Shown here in pieces: positions 7,606 through 16,918 of a DNA stretch of 49,613 nt. Source of the stretch: an uncultured Eubacterium sp. (GTDB lineage Bacteria > Bacillota > Clostridia > Lachnospirales > Lachnospiraceae); assembly GCA_910586445.1 (NCBI GenBank), contig CAJUHV010000012.1, forward strand, positions 23,283 to 72,895, in the 5' to 3' direction. A program made the position numbers and the translations under genes. The number at the start of each line of letters is the position of its first letter. Positions within the stretch are counted from its first letter, which is position 1. The notes beneath the pieces are model-generated. The model saw only the letters and a list, made by a program, of their open reading frames with translations. It was not told the DNA's origin and made no database searches.

Positions 7606-9237
7606 ATGCCTGTAAAATATGTCTTCGTCACAGGCGGAGTGGTATCAGGACTTGGGAAAGGAATTACGGCAGCTTCATTGGGGAGGCTGTTAAAGGCCCG
7701 CGGGTATAAGGTGACTATGCAGAAGTTTGATCCTTATATTAATATTGACCCAGGCACGATGAATCCGATACAGCATGGGGAAGTGTTCGTAACGGATGAT
7801 GGTGCAGAGACAGATCTGGATCTGGGACATTATGAGCGTTTTATTGACGAGAGCCTTACAAAAAATTCAAACGTTACAACCGGCAAGATCTACTGGTCGG
7901 TATTGCAGAAAGAGCGCCGTGGAGACTATGGAGGCGGTACGGTACAGGTAATCCCGCATATTACAAACGAGATCAAGAGCCGTTTTTACCGGAATTTTTC
8001 ATCACCGGACATGCATATTGCTATTATAGAAGTAGGCGGTACAGTAGGAGATATCGAGAGCCAGCCGTTTTTGGAATCGATCCGCCAGTTCCAGCATGAG
8101 GTCGGGCATGAAAATGCGATGCTGATCCATGTGACACTGATCCCATATCTAAAGGCGTCCGGGGAGCTCAAGACGAAGCCGACACAGGCGAGTGTGAAAG
8201 AGCTGCAGGGCATGGGCATACAGCCGGATGTAATCGTATGCCGTTCGGAGCATGAGCTGGATCAGAGCATTAAAGACAAGATCGCGCTGTTTTGCAATGT
8301 GCCGAACGGACATGTCCTGCAGAATCTGGACGTTGAGTATCTGTATGAGGCACCGCTTGCCATGGAGAAGGAAAATCTGGCAAAGGTAGCCTGTGAATGC
8401 CTGAATCTGCCATGCCCTGAACCGGATCTGGCAGAATGGAATGAGATGATCGAAAACCTGAGAAACCCAGAAAAGGAAGTACAGATTGCGCTGGTAGGCA
8501 AATATACACAGCTGCATGACGCCTATATCTCTGTAGTAGAGGCATTAAAGCACGGCGGTATTCCGAGCCGCACGACAGTAAATATCAAATGGGTAGACTC
8601 TGAGCGGCTGAAACAGGAAACGGCAGACAGGCTGCTTAAAGATGTCAGTGGTATCCTTGTGCCGGGAGGCTTCGGCAGCCGCGGCATAGACGGAAAGATT
8701 TTTGCCGCACAGTATGCGCGGGAAAATAAGATCCCTTATCTGGGACTGTGCCTGGGCATGCAGGTGGCAATCATTGAGTTTGCGCGGAATGTGTGCAGAA
8801 TGCATGATGCGCACAGTATCGAATTAGATCCAAAAACAACGCATCCGGTCATAGCCCTGATGCCGGATCAGGATGAAGACGGTGATATCGGAGGCACGCT
8901 GCGGCTCGGGGCGTATCCGTGTGTATTAAATGCAGAATCTAAGGCATATGACCTGTATGGCAGCGAGACGATCCACGAGCGGCACAGGCACCGCTATGAG
9001 GTCAATAACGATTACCGTGCAGTTTTGATGGAAAACGGCCTGCTGCTGTCGGGAATGTCGCCGGACCGTCGCATTGTCGAGATGATTGAGGTGCCGGATC
9101 ATCCATGGTTTATTGCGACACAGGCACATCCTGAGTTAAAATCCCGCCCGAACAGGCCGCATCCTTTGTTCCGCGGATTTGTAGAGGCGGCACTGGCATT
9201 TCAGAATGGAGATTTGTCTGAAAGCAGTCGTGGCTGA
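7606..9237 (+). CDS. pyrG: CTP synthase (glutamine hydrolysing)
   Basis: Makes CTP from UTP using ATP and glutamine-derived ammonia. The 543-residue length is usual for the family. N-terminal synthetase domain: VTGGVVSGLGKGITAASLG nucleotide loop, QKFDPYINIDPGTM, and VGGTVGDIES. C-terminal class I glutamine amidotransferase domain: oxyanion motif GGFGSRG, nucleophile Cys in YLGLCLGMQ, and the His/Glu pair in QAHPELKSRP. ATG 7606 is preceded by GGAGGAGG. A terminator follows at 9263-9308, so the gene closes its unit. Confidence 0.98.
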   Translation: MPVKYVFVTGGVVSGLGKGITAASLGRLLKARGYKVTMQKFDPYINIDPGTMNPIQHGEVFVTDDGAETDLDLGHYERFIDESLTKNSNVTTGKIYWSVLQKERRGDYGGGTVQVIPHITNEIKSRFYRNFSSPDMHIAIIEVGGTVGDIESQPFLESIRQFQHEVGHENAMLIHVTLIPYLKASGELKTKPTQASVKELQGMGIQPDVIVCRSEHELDQSIKDKIALFCNVPNGHVLQNLDVEYLYEAPLAMEKENLAKVACECLNLPCPEPDLAEWNEMIENLRNPEKEVQIALVGKYTQLHDAYISVVEALKHGGIPSRTTVNIKWVDSERLKQETADRLLKDVSGILVPGGFGSRGIDGKIFAAQYARENKIPYLGLCLGMQVAIIEFARNVCRMHDAHSIELDPKTTHPVIALMPDQDEDGDIGGTLRLGAYPCVLNAESKAYDLYGSETIHERHRHRYEVNNDYRAVLMENGLLLSGMSPDRRIVEMIEVPDHPWFIATQAHPELKSRPNRPHPLFRGFVEAALAFQNGDLSESSRG

Positions 9238-9262
9238 AATCGTAAATATAAAAAATAGTCTT

Positions 9263-9308
9263 AAAAAGGACTGGCATTGCACCATATCTGGACTGTCGGT
9301 TCTTTTTA
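9263..9308 (+). terminator. Rho-independent terminator after pyrG
   Basis: AAAAAGGACTGGCA pairs with TGTCGGTTCTTTTT across all 12 central positions if G-U pairs are allowed; T-run follows. Confidence 0.75.
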
Positions 9309-9429
9309 TATGCTGTTTAAAAGATCCGTCTGCTTATTATAGAATAGAAGTCTCTGGCATAAGTTTATGATTCAGTTATAAACTTTTTATTAAATTAAGA
9401 AATTTCGCAAAAAGTTCATCAATAGAATA

Positions 9430-9458
9430 TTGCGTTATAAAACTAATCCACTTATAAT
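9430..9458 (+). promoter_or_regulatory. Sigma-A promoter for ftsH
   Basis: TTGCGT (9430-9435), 17-base spacer, TATAAT (9453-9458), 55 bases before the ftsH start. Confidence 0.6.
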
Positions 9459-9512
9459 AAAGCAGACAGCGTTAAAGTTGAAACGCACAGAAGTACAGCA
9501 GATGGAGGAAAA

Positions 9513-12305
9513 ATGAATAATCAGTCACCGAATAATGGAAACAATAATTCCAATCATAAGAAAAACGGAAATGGTCAGATGATACTGATGTTTCTTCTGA
9601 TTACGCTCGTAGCGCTTTTTTTCATGAGCATGTTCAGCAGATGGCAGCAGCAGATGACTACGAAAGAGATTTCCTATACGGAATTCTTACAGATGGTAGA
9701 GGAAGATAAAGTAGAGGAGGTGCGTGTATCTTCAAACAGTTATCGGATCACTCCAAAGGGAAAGAAAAATGAACTCGTTTCGGTCACTTACTTTACAGGT
9801 ATCGCAGGCAATGATTTAGAGCTGGTGGCGCTGCTGAAAGAACATGACGTAAAATATTACCCATATATACCGGATGATTCGGCTACATGGGTATACAATA
9901 TTTTGAGCTTTCTGCTGCCGGTCCTGCTGCTTTGGGCAGTCATGGGTTTTTTAATGAAAAAGATGGGCAGCGGCATGGGAATGGGCGTCGGCAAGAGCAC
10001 TGCAAAAGTGTATGTAGAGAAAAAAACCGGAGTTACGTTTAAGGATGTAGCAGGACAGGATGAGGCGAAGGAGTCGCTGCAGGAAGTGGTGGACTTTCTG
10101 CACAATCCGCAGAAATATACTGATATCGGCGCAAAGCTGCCGAAAGGAGCACTGCTTGTAGGGCCTCCCGGAACAGGAAAGACATTGCTGGCAAAGGCAG
10201 TAGCGGGAGAGGCAAACGTACCGTTTTTCTCTCTGGCAGGCTCGGATTTTGTAGAGATGTTTGTCGGCGTCGGTGCCTCACGTGTGCGTGATCTGTTTAA
10301 AGAAGCACAAAAACAGGCTCCTTGTATTATTTTTATCGATGAGATTGATGCAATCGGAAAGAGCCGTGATACCCGTTATGGCAGCGGCAATGATGAGCGT
10401 GAGCAGACGCTCAACCAGCTGCTCTCGGAAATGGATGGCTTTGACACATCCAAAGGACTGCTGATTCTTGCAGCCACGAACCGGCCGGAAGTACTGGATA
10501 AGGCGCTGCTGCGTCCGGGACGCTTTGACCGGCGCATTATTGTAGAAAAGCCGGATTTAAAGGGCAGGGTAGAGACATTAAAAGTGCATTCTAAGGATGT
10601 GCTGATGGATGAGACTGTGGATCTGGATGCGATCGCGCTGGCTACATCCGGTGCGGTAGGCTCTGACCTGGCAAATATGATCAATGAAGCAGCGATCAAT
10701 GCCGTGAAAAAAGGCAGAAAATATGTCAACCAGTCCGATCTGTTTGAATCTGTCGAGGTAGTCATAGCAGGAAAAGAGAAAAAGGACCGTATTCTTGGGA
10801 AAGAGGAAAAGAGAATTGTTGCCTATCATGAGGTCGGCCATGCGCTGACGACAGCGCTCCAGAAAAATGCAGAGCCTGTGCAGAAAATAACGATCGTGCC
10901 GCGTACGATGGGAACGCTCGGCTATGTCATGCAGGTGCCGGAAGAGGAAAAATATCTGATGACCGAAGAGGAGCTCAAGGCACGCCTTGTTACATTTATG
11001 GCAGGCCGTGCGGCGGAAGAAATCGTGTTCCATTCGATAACGACCGGAGCCTCCAATGATATAGAAAAAGCTACGCAGATTGCACGCGCAATGGTGACAC
11101 AGTATGGCATGTCAAAAAAATTCGGCTTAATCAGCCTGGAGTCTGTCGAGAACCGTTACCTGGACGGCAGGCCGGTACTAAACTGTGGAGACAATACGGC
11201 GGCAGAAATCGATCAGGAAGTACAGCTGCTGTTAAAGCAGAGCTATGAGGCGGCAAAGAAGCTGCTGATAGAAAACCGTGATGTGCTCGATAAGATCGCG
11301 GAATATTTATTTGAGCATGAGACGATTACCGGCAAAGAATTTATGCGCATCTACCGTGACATAAAAGGAATCCCGCAGCCTTCAGAGGATGAAGAGGAAA
11401 AAACGCAAGACTTGTCAGGAGTAAACACTGCGCAGCAGCCGCTGTATACACAGGGATATGCCATGCCGGCACAGACAGGGGGCGCATCAGGCAGTCCGGC
11501 GGCAGGGGCAGCAGCTCCGCTGAACAAGCAGCCTGTGGCACCGGCAGGACAGGTGTTGTCTGGAAATCCACAGGAGCCGTATGCAGCAGGACAGGGAGCG
11601 CCTCAGCAGCAGGTGCAGGGGACTATGCAGCCGCAGAATCCGCAGAATTCGATGAACAGGCCGTTTCCGGCAGCAGGCCAGACACAGGGTCAGGCTCTGC
11701 CATATCAGCCGGTACCGGGACAGCCGGCCGCACCACAGACAGGAGCAGTGCCGCAGCCGGGACAGCCGGTATCACAGTATCAGGCATTTCCGTATCAGCA
11801 GGCAGCAGGACGTCCGCAGCAGTATCACTATGGCCGTCCGGCAGGAGAGTATCCGGCAGAGGAACAGCCGGCAGGAGCGGGGCAGCCGCGGCCAGGCCAG
11901 GTACTGCCGACAGGAGAATATTCAGCAGGAACAGGGCATGCACGGCAGGGCCGTAACTTTTCGTCAGGAGCGGGATATCCACAGCAGGGTTATGTACCAG
12001 CAGCAGGGGAATATCCGGTGAATAATCCGCTGTATCATGTACCGGCAGATTCAGTGCAGCATGCGCAGCAGGATTCCGTTTCTTATGCAGGGCAGACCTG
12101 TTCGGGAGCAGAAGCAGGGCAGCAGGGCTGTCAGCCGGCAGCAGGGGAACAGCCTGCTGGGGCAGAGCATGCGCAGCAGGATTTTGTTTCTCATGCAGGG
12201 CAGGCTTATACAGGAGCGGAGGCACCTGCACATAGATCAGAGCCGCCGGCCTTTACGCAGCAGCTTTTCGGAAAAAATGAGCAGAAGGAAGATGACAGGA
12301 AATAA
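9513..12305 (+). CDS. ftsH: ATP-dependent zinc metalloprotease FtsH with a long C-terminal extension
   Basis: Membrane-anchored AAA+ protease that extracts and degrades membrane and regulatory proteins. Membrane segments near residues 24-42 and 128-150 flank the extracellular part. Walker A GPPGTGKT at 217-224, pore loop FVEMFVGVGASRVRD, Walker B IIFIDEIDA, second region of homology TNRPEVLDKALLRPGRFDR, zinc site HEVGH at 439-443, third ligand D516 in GASNDIEKAT. The conserved enzyme ends near residue 628, the usual place; about 300 more residues follow, very rich in Q, P, G, A and Y with repeated blocks such as QPAAPQ, PAGEYPAEEQPAG and AQQD(F/S)VS. The stop codon overlaps the uvrC start by one base (TAATG). 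Ribosome site GGAGG at 9503-9507. Confidence 0.97.
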   Translation: MNNQSPNNGNNNSNHKKNGNGQMILMFLLITLVALFFMSMFSRWQQQMTTKEISYTEFLQMVEEDKVEEVRVSSNSYRITPKGKKNELVSVTYFTGIAGNDLELVALLKEHDVKYYPYIPDDSATWVYNILSFLLPVLLLWAVMGFLMKKMGSGMGMGVGKSTAKVYVEKKTGVTFKDVAGQDEAKESLQEVVDFLHNPQKYTDIGAKLPKGALLVGPPGTGKTLLAKAVAGEANVPFFSLAGSDFVEMFVGVGASRVRDLFKEAQKQAPCIIFIDEIDAIGKSRDTRYGSGNDEREQTLNQLLSEMDGFDTSKGLLILAATNRPEVLDKALLRPGRFDRRIIVEKPDLKGRVETLKVHSKDVLMDETVDLDAIALATSGAVGSDLANMINEAAINAVKKGRKYVNQSDLFESVEVVIAGKEKKDRILGKEEKRIVAYHEVGHALTTALQKNAEPVQKITIVPRTMGTLGYVMQVPEEEKYLMTEEELKARLVTFMAGRAAEEIVFHSITTGASNDIEKATQIARAMVTQYGMSKKFGLISLESVENRYLDGRPVLNCGDNTAAEIDQEVQLLLKQSYEAAKKLLIENRDVLDKIAEYLFEHETITGKEFMRIYRDIKGIPQPSEDEEEKTQDLSGVNTAQQPLYTQGYAMPAQTGGASGSPAAGAAAPLNKQPVAPAGQVLSGNPQEPYAAGQGAPQQQVQGTMQPQNPQNSMNRPFPAAGQTQGQALPYQPVPGQPAAPQTGAVPQPGQPVSQYQAFPYQQAAGRPQQYHYGRPAGEYPAEEQPAGAGQPRPGQVLPTGEYSAGTGHARQGRNFSSGAGYPQQGYVPAAGEYPVNNPLYHVPADSVQHAQQDSVSYAGQTCSGAEAGQQGCQPAAGEQPAGAEHAQQDFVSHAGQAYTGAEAPAHRSEPPAFTQQLFGKNEQKEDDRK

Positions 12306-14170
12306 TGTTTGATATTCAGGAAGAATTAAAAAAACTCCCGGACCGTCCGGGAGTCTACCTGATGCACGATAAAAATGATTCTATTATTTATGTCGGAAAG
12401 GCAGTCAATCTGAAAAATCGTGTGCGTCAGTACTTTCGTGCCAGCCATAATGAAGGAATCCGTAAAGACCAGATGGTTACGCTGATCGACCGTTTTGAAT
12501 ATATCATTACCGATTCCGAACTAGAGGCACTGGTTTTAGAATGCAACTTAATCAAAGAACATCGGCCGAAGTATAATATTCTGCTGAAAGACGACAAGAC
12601 TTATCCGTATATAAAAGTGACGCTGGGGGAAACTTATCCCAGGGTCCTTTTTTCACGCCAGATGAAAAAGGACAAATCGCAGTATTTTGGGCCGTATACA
12701 AGTGCCGGGGCAGTCAAGGATACGATCGACCTGATTCAAAAACTGTATCAGCTTAGAACCTGTAACCGGCAGCTGCCGCGGGATACCGGCAAAGACCGCC
12801 CGTGCTTAAATTATCATATCCATCAGTGCCAGGGGCCTTGTCAGGGTTATATCAGCCCGGAAGATTACCGTATACAGATCAAAAAGGCGCTGGATTTCTT
12901 AAACGGAAACTATAAGCCTGTTCTCGAAGAGCTGGAGCAGAAAATGCAGGCGGCTTCGGCAGAAATGGATTTTGAGAAGGCAATGGAATACCGGGATCTT
13001 ATGGACAGCGTCCGCCAGGTATCGGAAAAGCAGAAGGTATCAAGCTCCGACGGAGAAGACAAAGATATTATCGCTCTGGCAAAAGACGACCGGGACGCTG
13101 TTGTACAGGTGTTTTTTATTCGTGACGGCAGGCTGATCGGGCGGGAGCATTTTTATGTCACGATCAATGCAGGGGATTCTACGCAGCAGATACTGACTTC
13201 GTTTTTAAAACAGTATTATGCCGGGACACCTTTTATACCAAAAGAAATCATGCTTCAGACGGCAATAGATGATCTGGATGTGATTGCGCAGTGGCTGACT
13301 GACAAGCGTGGACAGAAGGTGCATATCCGCGTGCCGAGAAAGGGCATGAAAGAAAAGCTGGTAGACCTGGCACAGAAAAATGCCCGCCTCGTATTAAATC
13401 AGGACAAAGAGCGCCTGAAGAGGGAAGAAGGCAGGACGATCGGCGCGATGAAAGAAATTGCCAGGATCTTAGACCTGCCGGGATTAAGCCGTGTAGAAGC
13501 ATATGATATATCGAATACAAATGGCTTTGAAAGTGTAGGATCGATGGTCGTATATGAAAAAGGCAAGCCATGCCGCAGCGATTACCGTAAATTTAAGCTG
13601 CGCACAGTCGCAGGGCCGGATGATTATGCCTCCATGCACGAGGTGCTGACACGCCGGTTTCTGCATGGCATGGAGGAGCGCAGGGAGCGTGCCGAGAAAA
13701 AGCTGGATGACGCATATGGCAGCTTTACCAAATTTCCTGATCTGATTATGATGGACGGCGGGCGCGGACAGGTCAATATTGCACTGCAGGTGCTGGATGA
13801 ACTGAACCTTTCGATTCCTGTCTGCGGCATGGTAAAAGATGACTTTCACCGGACGAGGGGACTGTATTTTAATAATGTAGAGCTGCCGATTCACAAGGAT
13901 TCGGAAGGCTTTAAGCTGATTACAAGAATACAGGATGAGGCGCACCGGTTTGCGATTGAATACCACAGGTCGCTGCGCAGCAAGGAGCAGGTACATTCTG
14001 TGCTGGATGACATACCGGGCATCGGCCCTACACGCAGAAAAGCACTGATGCGGCACTTTCAGTCAATCGAGGCGATACGCAGCGCAACGGTAGAGCAGCT
14101 GTGTGAGGCGGACAGCATGAATGAGAAAGCAGCGATTGCAGTAGCTGCGTATTTTAAGCAGACTCAATGA
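12305..14170 (+). CDS. uvrC: Excinuclease ABC subunit C
   Basis: Makes both incisions in nucleotide excision repair after UvrAB marks the lesion. The 621-residue protein has the N-terminal GIY-YIG nuclease domain (PGVYLMHDKNDSIIYVGKA, then LKNRVRQYF), UVR coiled-coil motif near MDFEKAMEYRDLMDSVR, the RNase H-like endonuclease domain (RVEAYDISNTNG, LIMMDGGRGQVN, DDFHRTRGLYF, HRFAIEYHR), and C-terminal helix-hairpin-helix motifs (LDDIPGIGPTRRKALMRHF). Start overlaps the ftsH stop (TAATG), suggesting translational coupling; AGGAAGATGACAGGAA provides the ribosome site. Complete, no defect seen. Confidence 0.97.
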   Translation: MFDIQEELKKLPDRPGVYLMHDKNDSIIYVGKAVNLKNRVRQYFRASHNEGIRKDQMVTLIDRFEYIITDSELEALVLECNLIKEHRPKYNILLKDDKTYPYIKVTLGETYPRVLFSRQMKKDKSQYFGPYTSAGAVKDTIDLIQKLYQLRTCNRQLPRDTGKDRPCLNYHIHQCQGPCQGYISPEDYRIQIKKALDFLNGNYKPVLEELEQKMQAASAEMDFEKAMEYRDLMDSVRQVSEKQKVSSSDGEDKDIIALAKDDRDAVVQVFFIRDGRLIGREHFYVTINAGDSTQQILTSFLKQYYAGTPFIPKEIMLQTAIDDLDVIAQWLTDKRGQKVHIRVPRKGMKEKLVDLAQKNARLVLNQDKERLKREEGRTIGAMKEIARILDLPGLSRVEAYDISNTNGFESVGSMVVYEKGKPCRSDYRKFKLRTVAGPDDYASMHEVLTRRFLHGMEERRERAEKKLDDAYGSFTKFPDLIMMDGGRGQVNIALQVLDELNLSIPVCGMVKDDFHRTRGLYFNNVELPIHKDSEGFKLITRIQDEAHRFAIEYHRSLRSKEQVHSVLDDIPGIGPTRRKALMRHFQSIEAIRSATVEQLCEADSMNEKAAIAVAAYFKQTQ

Positions 14171-14186
14171 TTGCCGATCTAAGAAT

Positions 14187-14222
14187 TGTGTGGTAAACTG
14201 GGAAATATAGGAAAACCACACA
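14187..14222 (+). promoter_or_regulatory. Inverted repeat in the uvrC-hprK gap
   Basis: TGTGTGGT (14187-14194) and ACCACACA (14215-14222) form an 8-bp dyad separated by 20 bases. It may be a hairpin or an operator; no T-run follows. Confidence 0.3.
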
Positions 14223-14241
14223 CAAAGAAAAGGAGAAAGAT

Positions 14242-15168
14242 ATGAAAGGTGTCAATGTACAGCGTTTTGCTGATTTATTTCATATGAAAAATCTGGCGAG
14301 TGAGATTGACCTGAGTATCCGGGAGATCACGGTATCAGAGATTAACCGCCCGGCTTTACAGTTCTGCGGCTATTTTGAGCATTTTGCAAACGAGCGCGTG
14401 CAGATCGTCGGGATGGTGGAATATGCATATCTGGAATCATTGGAGCAGGAAAAAAGAATCAAAGCGATCGAAGATTTTCTTGCGCACGAAATGCCGTGCA
14501 TCGTATTCTGCCGCGGCCTGATTCCAGGAGACGATTTTATCGATCTGGCAAAGAAAAACAATGTGGCAGTATTGAGCACTGACCGAAAGACATCCAGCAT
14601 TACGGCAGAGATCATCAGGGTATTAAATGAAGAACTGGCACCATGTATATCGATTCACGGCGTGCTTGTCGATGTCTATGGAGAGGGCCTGTTAATAATG
14701 GGTGAAAGCGGCATTGGAAAGAGTGAGACGGCGCTGGAGCTGATCCGCCGCGGGCACCGGCTGGTGACGGACGATGTAGTAGAAATCCGAAAGATCAATG
14801 AGCGGACGCTGATCGGTACGTCGCCGGATATTACGCGTTATTTTATTGAGCTGCGCGGCATTGGAATTATTGATGTAAAGGCATTGTACGGTGTTGAATG
14901 TGTAAAAGAAAAGCAGAGCATTGACTTAGTAATCAAGCTGGAAGACTGGAAAAAGGATAATGAATACGACAGGATGGGACTGGAACAGGAGTATACAGAG
15001 TTTTTAGGCACAAAGGTCGTATGCCACTCCCTGCCGATCAGGCCCGGCAGAAATCTGGCTCTGATCTGTGAGGCGGCAGCAGTCAACCACAGGCAGAAAA
15101 AGATGGGTTATAATGCGGCAAAAGAACTGTGCCGGCGCGTACAGGAGAATTTGTCAAAAGACAATTAA
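14242..15168 (+). CDS. hprK: HPr kinase/phosphorylase
   Basis: Phosphorylates and dephosphorylates Ser46 of HPr, the key switch of carbon catabolite control in Firmicutes. 308 residues, normal length. Walker A GESGIGKSE at the start of the kinase domain, preceded by HGVLVDVYGEGLLIMG; the downstream signature ELRGIGIIDVKALYG and PIRPGRNLALICEAAAVN are typical HprK C-terminal elements. ATG 14242 has AAGGAGAAAG just upstream. It is preceded by uvrC and followed, after a repeat array and an aminopeptidase, by murB-rapZ-whiA, an arrangement well known in Clostridia. The gene for HPr itself is not in the window. Confidence 0.96.
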   Translation: MKGVNVQRFADLFHMKNLASEIDLSIREITVSEINRPALQFCGYFEHFANERVQIVGMVEYAYLESLEQEKRIKAIEDFLAHEMPCIVFCRGLIPGDDFIDLAKKNNVAVLSTDRKTSSITAEIIRVLNEELAPCISIHGVLVDVYGEGLLIMGESGIGKSETALELIRRGHRLVTDDVVEIRKINERTLIGTSPDITRYFIELRGIGIIDVKALYGVECVKEKQSIDLVIKLEDWKKDNEYDRMGLEQEYTEFLGTKVVCHSLPIRPGRNLALICEAAAVNHRQKKMGYNAAKELCRRVQENLSKDN

Positions 15169-15180
15169 ATAAAAAATAAG

Positions 15181-15487
15181 TCTAGGGACAGAAAATATAA
15201 TAAAAAGGTCGAAAGACAGAAAACTAAAGTAAGAAAAGGTCGAGAGACAAATAAATAATAAAAAGCCAGAAGACAGAAAACTATAGTAAGAAAAGCCGAA
15301 AGACAAATAAATAATAAAAAGCCAGAAGACAGAAAACTATAGCAAGAAAAGTCGAAAGACAAATAAATAATAAAAAAGTCGAAGGGCAGAAAATTATAGT
15401 AAAAAGGGTCGAAAGACAGAGAACTATAGTAAGGAAGCCGGAAGACAAATAAATAATAAAAAAGTCGAAAGACAGAAAATCAAAAAG
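15181..15487 (+). repeat. Two-module purine-rich tandem repeat array
   Basis: The 337-base gap between hprK and the aminopeptidase gene is filled by about eleven units. Type A is about 30 bp (GTCGAAAGACAGAAAACTAT and on; starts 15208, 15265, 15321, 15378, 15408, 15464) and type B about 26 bp (GTCGAAAGACAAATAAATAA and on; starts 15239, 15295, 15351, 15437). They mostly alternate as A-B pairs with a period of 56-57 bp. No gene is seen. The TTGGAGATG after it gives the ribosome site of the next gene. Confidence 0.85.
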
Positions 15488-15505
15488 AATTGGAGATGTA
15501 ATAAA

Positions 15506-16918
15506 ATGGAGAGAAAAAACGCATGGGACAAATACCCGGAAAACAAACGCGACAGTGTATTTCAGTTTGCAGAAAAGTACAGACAGTTCATATCAGGCTG
15601 TAAGACCGAACGTGAATGTGCCGAAAAGTTTGCCAATATGGCACGTAATGCGGGGTATACGGATCTTGAGGAAATCATTCAGTCGAAAGAATCGTTAAAG
15701 CCGGGTGATAAGGTATATGCGACAAATATGGGCAAGGCGATGGCAATGTATATTATCGGAGAGCAGCCGATTGAGCAGGGCATGAATATACTCGGTGCAC
15801 ATATCGACTCTCCGCGCCTGGATTTAAAGCAGGTGCCCCTGTATGAAGATACACAGATGGCTATGCTTGATACGCATTACTATGGCGGCGTCAAGAAATA
15901 CCAGTGGGTGACAATCCCGCTCGCTCTGCACGGCGTATTTGTGAAAAAGGACGGAACCGTAATCCCGGTAAGCATTGGCGATAAGTCGGGCGATCCGGTA
16001 TTTGGTGTCAGCGACCTGCTGATTCATCTGGCTGATGAGCAGATGCAGAAAAAAGCTGCGAAGGCAGTAGAAGGTGAAAATCTGGACGTATTAATCGGCA
16101 GCATCCCGGCACCAAAGAGTGAGGACGGAAAGGAAGAAAGCGGCGAGAAAGTAAAAGAGCGCGTCAAGGCTAATATTTTAAGTATTCTGGCAAAAGAATA
16201 CCAGATCGAAGAAGAAGACTTCATATCTGCAGAAATCGAAGTCGTACCGGCAGGCGAGGCAAGGGATTATGGATTTGACCGCAGCATGATCATGGGTTAT
16301 GGGCATGACGACAGAGTGTGTGCGTATCCTTCCTTTATGGCAATGCTCGATATGGACGGCGTGCCTAAGCGTACCAGCGTATGTCTGTTAGTAGATAAGG
16401 AAGAGATCGGCAGTGTCGGCGCTACCGGCATGCATTCACTCTTTTTTGAAAATATGACCGCGGAATTATTAAATGCAGCCGGACAGTATTCCGAGCTTGC
16501 ACTGCGCCGCGCGATGGCAAATTCAAAGGTGCTTTCTTCGGATGTCAGCGCAGCATTTGACCCGAATTATCCAGAAGTATCAGAGAAAAAGAATGCGGCA
16601 TATTTTGGAAACGGCCTTGTATTTAACAAATATACTGGAGCCAGGGGCAAATCCGGCTCCAATGATGCAAATGCAGAATATATGGCTCATCTGCGGGATA
16701 TTTTAGACCGCAATGACGTATCTTACCAGACGTCCGAGCTTGGAAAGGTAGATCAGGGCGGCGGCGGCACGATCGCTTATATTCTAGCCAACTATGGCAT
16801 GGAAGTAATAGACAGCGGCGTAGCCGTGCTGAATATGCATGCACCATGGGAAATTATCAGCAAGATCGATCTGTATGAAGCCTACCGCGGGTACAAGACA
16901 TTTTTGATTGAAGCATAA
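15506..16918 (+). CDS. M18 family aminopeptidase
   Basis: Cytoplasmic zinc aminopeptidase of the aspartyl-aminopeptidase (M18) family, 470 residues, in the family range. Metal-site motifs: AHIDSPRLDLKQ (His, Asp), DKEEIGSVGATG (Asp/Glu/Glu), GYGHDDRVCAYPS (Asp), and MHAPWEIISKIDLYEAYRGY (His) near the C-terminus. It probably trims peptides during general protein turnover; acidic-residue preference is inferred from the family. ATG 15506 follows TTGGAGATG. It stands alone between two repeat-filled gaps. Confidence 0.93.
   Translation: MERKNAWDKYPENKRDSVFQFAEKYRQFISGCKTERECAEKFANMARNAGYTDLEEIIQSKESLKPGDKVYATNMGKAMAMYIIGEQPIEQGMNILGAHIDSPRLDLKQVPLYEDTQMAMLDTHYYGGVKKYQWVTIPLALHGVFVKKDGTVIPVSIGDKSGDPVFGVSDLLIHLADEQMQKKAAKAVEGENLDVLIGSIPAPKSEDGKEESGEKVKERVKANILSILAKEYQIEEEDFISAEIEVVPAGEARDYGFDRSMIMGYGHDDRVCAYPSFMAMLDMDGVPKRTSVCLLVDKEEIGSVGATGMHSLFFENMTAELLNAAGQYSELALRRAMANSKVLSSDVSAAFDPNYPEVSEKKNAAYFGNGLVFNKYTGARGKSGSNDANAEYMAHLRDILDRNDVSYQTSELGKVDQGGGGTIAYILANYGMEVIDSGVAVLNMHAPWEIISKIDLYEAYRGYKTFLIEA

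Noticed and set aside
11830..12312. Alternative + strand frames within the FtsH tail
   Set aside because: They arise from the low-complexity repeat sequence (Gln/Arg-rich readings) and have no ribosome sites; the ftsH frame itself runs through to the uvrC overlap.
13484..14056. Minus-strand open frame of 190 codons opposite uvrC
   Set aside because: It is a shadow of the strongly conserved uvrC frame and has no ribosome site or recognisable content. Similar shadows opposite nadE, galT and glnN were left out too.
15181..15487. Array as a CRISPR locus
   Set aside because: There are no unique spacers of constant length; repeats are degenerate and directly adjacent, and no cas genes are present. 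The same holds for 33788-34075.
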